Shown here piece by piece: positions 61,739-64,000 of a stretch of DNA of 64,000 bases. The notes under the pieces were generated by a model. It ran no database searches. It was not told the DNA's origin and saw nothing but the letters and a program-made list of their open reading frames with translations. The DNA lies in assembly GCF_028283685.1 (NCBI RefSeq), contig NZ_JAPWKF010000008.1, forward strand, positions 463,298-527,297, written 5' to 3'. The DNA comes from Edaphobacter sp. GTDB lineage: Bacteria > Acidobacteriota > Terriglobia > Terriglobales > Acidobacteriaceae. Position 1 is the stretch's first letter, and each line of letters begins with the position of its first letter. The position numbers were made by a program, and so were the translations under genes.

Positions 61739-61818
61739 CTTTAATCCTTTTCCCGGGTGACGCCGCGTTCGCTCGCGCGGCGTCCCGGCATGTTCCTATG
61801 CCGTGCGTGGTACGACGC

Positions 61819-62559
61819 TTAGCGGGCAGGCATCGGCTTTGGCAAACGAAGCACCGTCACAAGGTGCCATAGCGCCACCATCGTGCAGACTGCGCCCAGG
61901 ATGAAGAACCAGGGACGGGCGAAGTACTCTGGGTCGGCCGTGGTGTACATCCCCAGCCCTTGGGGCAGGAACGTGGCGATGGTGCCCACAACGATGAAGA
62001 AGGCCAGGCCAACCGAGCCGCGCACGCGCTGACGACGTGCGCGCAGCTGCATCGCTGGTCCGATCGCCATCACCACGTTGGTGGAGATGAAGACGCAGAA
62101 CATCAGCGTATCGGAGAGGAAGGACCGTACCGTGCTCAGCACGACAAAGCTCACCACTGTCATCGCGACAATCCAGCCCGTTGCCTGGCGCACCGTCACG
62201 GGCTCATCGTAGTACTTGCCAAAGGTCTCCTGCCGCTCGTGCTTGATCGCCTCGTAGAGCGAATACACCTCGAACACATTGAAGGCCGCCATGCCTAGCC
62301 AGACGGCCTGGAACGGCAGCGAGTGGTAGCGAACGAACCATTGATGGGCCAGGGTGACGAACAGAAAATCGTGGGCCAGGTAGAAGGCGTGCATATAGAT
62401 GGGGAACGGAGACTCTCCGTCGCGCCGCGTCATGAAGAAGCAGTAGATGTACTGGATGAAGCCGAACCCCATTGCCAGGATCATCAATGGAATCATGTAT
62501 TCGGGATGGTTATTGAACTTATCAATGATTGCGTCGGCGTTGTAGGCGGGGATGCTCAT
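61819..62559 (-). CDS. Seven-helix membrane protein of unknown function
   Basis: About 246 residues from the ATG at 62559 with AGAGG eight bases ahead. Seven hydrophobic segments are spread over the length. Charged residues embedded near helix ends, for example FYLAHDFLFVTLAHQWF and FNVFEVYSLYEAIKHE, suggest a substrate site or proton path. I recognise no family with certainty. It is divergent from a TetR gene, and a symmetric operator lies between, so its expression is probably repressed by that protein. Confidence 0.75.
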   Translation of the reverse strand: MSIPAYNADAIIDKFNNHPEYMIPLMILAMGFGFIQYIYCFFMTRRDGESPFPIYMHAFYLAHDFLFVTLAHQWFVRYHSLPFQAVWLGMAAFNVFEVYSLYEAIKHERQETFGKYYDEPVTVRQATGWIVAMTVVSFVVLSTVRSFLSDTLMFCVFISTNVVMAIGPAMQLRARRQRVRGSVGLAFFIVVGTIATFLPQGLGMYTTADPEYFARPWFFILGAVCTMVALWHLVTVLRLPKPMPAR

Positions 62560-62621
62560 TGGAGTGACCTCTGAAAGCATGGAATGGCAACCGGCGTGAG
62601 TTCCGCGAAGGACCCTCACGT

Positions 62622-62663
62622 AACTGGGTCATTATGCCATATAAATGGAATAACAATCCAGTT
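62622..62663. promoter_or_regulatory. Symmetric two-tier operator between the membrane protein and TetR genes
   Basis: Outer arms AACTGG (62622-62627) and CCAGTT (62658-62663) enclose inner arms TTAT-g-CCAT (62632-62640) and ATGG-a-ATAA (62645-62653), with the centre ATAA. Both pairs share the same centre, 62642.5. The site lies 17 bases before the TetR start, in the divergent promoter region, where a TetR dimer pair would bind. Confidence 0.7.
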
Positions 62664-62679
62664 AGGATACAATCCCAAT

Positions 62680-63309
62680 ATGGCGCGATCCATGCAAGCT
62701 CCGAATCTGGATGAGTCCAGCGGCCGCCGGTCCGATGCCAGAGCCAATGATGAAAAGGTTGTGCGGGTCGCACGGCGGCTCGCAGCGAAGAACGGGGGCC
62801 TGCCCTCCATGCAGGCCATTGCCGACGCTGCGGAGGTAGGGCTGACAACGCTTTACCGGCGTTTCCCCACGAAGGAGCGCCTGGCGAGTCACATTCAGGC
62901 CCTGGATTTCTGCGATCAACTGGTGCCTGCCTTTGAGCAGGCCCTTGCCGACCCCGACTCCCGTCATGCCATGCGTTCCATGACGTTGAACATGGCCAAT
63001 CTGGCTTCGCGCTTCATGGACCCCCAGCGTGGAATGACGGTTTCGCCCGTCGATCTGCTCGACGCGTATCTCGACCGCTTCCTGCCCTCGATGGTGCAGC
63101 TGATGCGCCAGGCCAAGAAGAGCCGGGCGCTGCGGGCGGACATCGAGGAAGCGGATATCCCCAGGCTGTGCGCCATCCTGCTGGGCGGCCTCGTACTCCC
63201 CGGCCGATTCAATGACGCACCGGAGCGCTATATCGCGCTGATCTTCGAAGGTCTGGAGAGAAAAGGCAGCATGCCGTTGCCACCGCTACCGCCACCAATA
63301 GGCTTTTAG
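62680..63309 (+). CDS. TetR-family regulator
   Basis: About 209 residues from the ATG at 62680. The DNA-binding domain has MQAIADAAEVGLTTLYRRF (A-x-x-A-x-V-G-x-x-T-L-Y-x-x-F). The C-terminal ligand domain is helical. The 42-base dyad in the shared promoter indicates control of itself and of the divergent membrane protein. A Pro-rich tail (PLPPLPPPIGF) ends the protein. No inducer can be named. Confidence 0.92.
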   Translation: MARSMQAPNLDESSGRRSDARANDEKVVRVARRLAAKNGGLPSMQAIADAAEVGLTTLYRRFPTKERLASHIQALDFCDQLVPAFEQALADPDSRHAMRSMTLNMANLASRFMDPQRGMTVSPVDLLDAYLDRFLPSMVQLMRQAKKSRALRADIEEADIPRLCAILLGGLVLPGRFNDAPERYIALIFEGLERKGSMPLPPLPPPIGF

Positions 63310-63399
63310 CCATTTCAATTATTGAGTGATGATTTGAGAAGGGATCGTCTTACTGCACCGGATATGCAAAATGAGCGTAGACCCGCCTCAATAGTTTGG

Positions 63400-63983
63400 C
63401 TAAGGCGCTTGGACGTCCCCAGATCGCGGTCGTCCCGAAAGCGCTCTTACCACCGAAGTGAGGCGAGGTGTACCGTGTCTGGATAGGATTCGGGCCTCCA
63501 ACAAAGACTTGACGAGGGTTACCGCGATGACCTGATCGACACCAGGATGTCGGTGGCAAAAGGTGTAAATTTTCTTCTCTGCATCGGAGTATTCGAGCAA
63601 AAAACGAACAGTGGGGAAGCTGATTCCTGATGACAACGCGCTTACATCAACCATCAAATCGTCATATTTGGCTAGGGTATTAGCAGCAAGCTGCTTAAGA
63701 TGTTTCGCCCACCGATGGCAGCACCATCAGAGGCAAATACATTGACACTGACAACCTCCAACTGTGACACGAGGGGCTTTAGTTCGTCGTGGTTCTTTCG
63801 GCACGGATTACCAGTTCGGGGTCGGGGTGGGTTGGGGCGTTCTTCCTTTATGAAGATGTCATCGATAGCAGCGTGCTTGGAGATCTCCTTCACAACGGTG
63901 CTTGCTCAAGGATCAAAACCATCACCAGCAATGAGGAGCATCTTCCCTAATTTTTCCAAATCGCGCCTTTTTGCAGTCGGCAT
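63400..63983 (-). pseudogene. Decayed gene of unknown function at the right edge
   Basis: The reading starts at an ATG at 63983 (MPTAKRRDLEKLGKMLL, GDGFDP), meets a TGA at 63906-63908 where CGA (Arg) would fit, and continues in the same frame as ASTVVKEISKHAAIDDIF. It later runs to AAIGGRNILSSL. Then it shifts by one base near 63690 into LAANTLAKYDDLMVDVSAL, SGISFPTVRFLLEYSDAEK and on to 63400. One nonsense and one frameshift mutation in otherwise protein-like sequence indicate a pseudogene. I cannot name the family. Confidence 0.6.
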
Positions 63984-64000
63984 TTCGTTCTTGTTCGATC

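Noticed and set aside
1..64000. tRNA, rRNA, CRISPR arrays, insertion sequences and phage genes
   Set aside because: None was recognised by eye: no cloverleaf ending in TTCRANNC with a matching acceptor stem, no regularly spaced repeats, no transposase or integrase motifs. Short or degenerate cases could have been missed.

Overview
The window looks like a chromosomal segment of an Acidobacteriota bacterium, most likely class Terriglobia (the Terriglobus / Granulicella / Edaphobacter group). The basis is four very large Oar-type TonB-dependent receptors with an N-terminal carboxypeptidase-regulatory-like domain, the set of small DUF6152 / DUF6644 / 'DG(K/Q)PD' secreted proteins between two of them, and a divergent type VI secretion locus. 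No rRNA, tRNA, CRISPR array, insertion sequence or prophage was recognised.

Layout. (1) 1-1842, minus strand: a tightly overlapping operon of a ThiF/E1-like adenylating enzyme, a membrane protein with two Cys-rich RING/treble-clef-like modules, and the start of a small protein that reads like a ubiquitin-type beta-grasp protein and is cut by the window edge. (2) 2127-16681, plus strand: an FHA-like membrane protein and a vWA protein, followed by a type VI secretion core (TssB, TssC, Hcp, TssE, TssF, TssG, TssK, ClpV/TssH) and a DUF1080-DUF1080-FHA membrane protein. No TssJ/L/M, TssA, VgrG or PAAR gene is present inside the window. (3) 16746-25078: an AraC regulator, a gene-poor stretch, a periplasmic histidine phosphatase, an OmpR-type two-component system, a TonB receptor and a class A acid phosphatase; this may be a phosphate-ester scavenging module. 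(4) 25178-41911: three Oar-like receptors. Two close paralogues (29253 and 38802) bracket a run of secreted and membrane proteins: DUF6152, two 'DG(K/Q)PD' proteins, an OmpA-like protein, two DUF6644 proteins, a Cys-less rhodanese, a GlcG/HbpS-like protein, a 33-residue membrane peptide and a YeiH-type exporter. (5) 42017-46144, minus strand: hydrolase, ABM-domain protein, polysaccharide deacetylase-like protein, aldo/keto reductase and an atypical SDR. (6) 46347-58106: an aromatic-acid region with UbiD, DUF554 and UbiX, a divergent MetA-like outer-membrane protein, LysR regulators, an mhq-like ring-cleavage dioxygenase plus esterase beside a broken MarR gene, and a QsuD-like quinate/shikimate dehydrogenase with a frameshifted TIM-barrel protein. 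(7) 58547-64000: SDR, two TetR regulators, a frameshifted FAD oxidoreductase, a seven-helix membrane protein under a symmetric operator, and a decayed gene at the right edge.

How the parts may work together (inference). The ubiquitin-like operon, the FHA/vWA pair and the secretion core are contiguous, which suggests that modification and phosphopeptide signalling act on, or are regulated with, the contractile apparatus. In the aromatic region a chain can be drawn from quinate/shikimate to dehydroshikimate, protocatechuate, catechol (UbiD) and ring cleavage (VOC dioxygenase), with several LysR regulators nearby.

Caution on sequence quality. Between 34.8 and 61.7 kb five genes are broken by a single-base indel, each of which can be placed in a short homopolymer. 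Either the underlying sequence has systematic indel errors or the region carries several young pseudogenes. Frameshifted genes are annotated as one locus.
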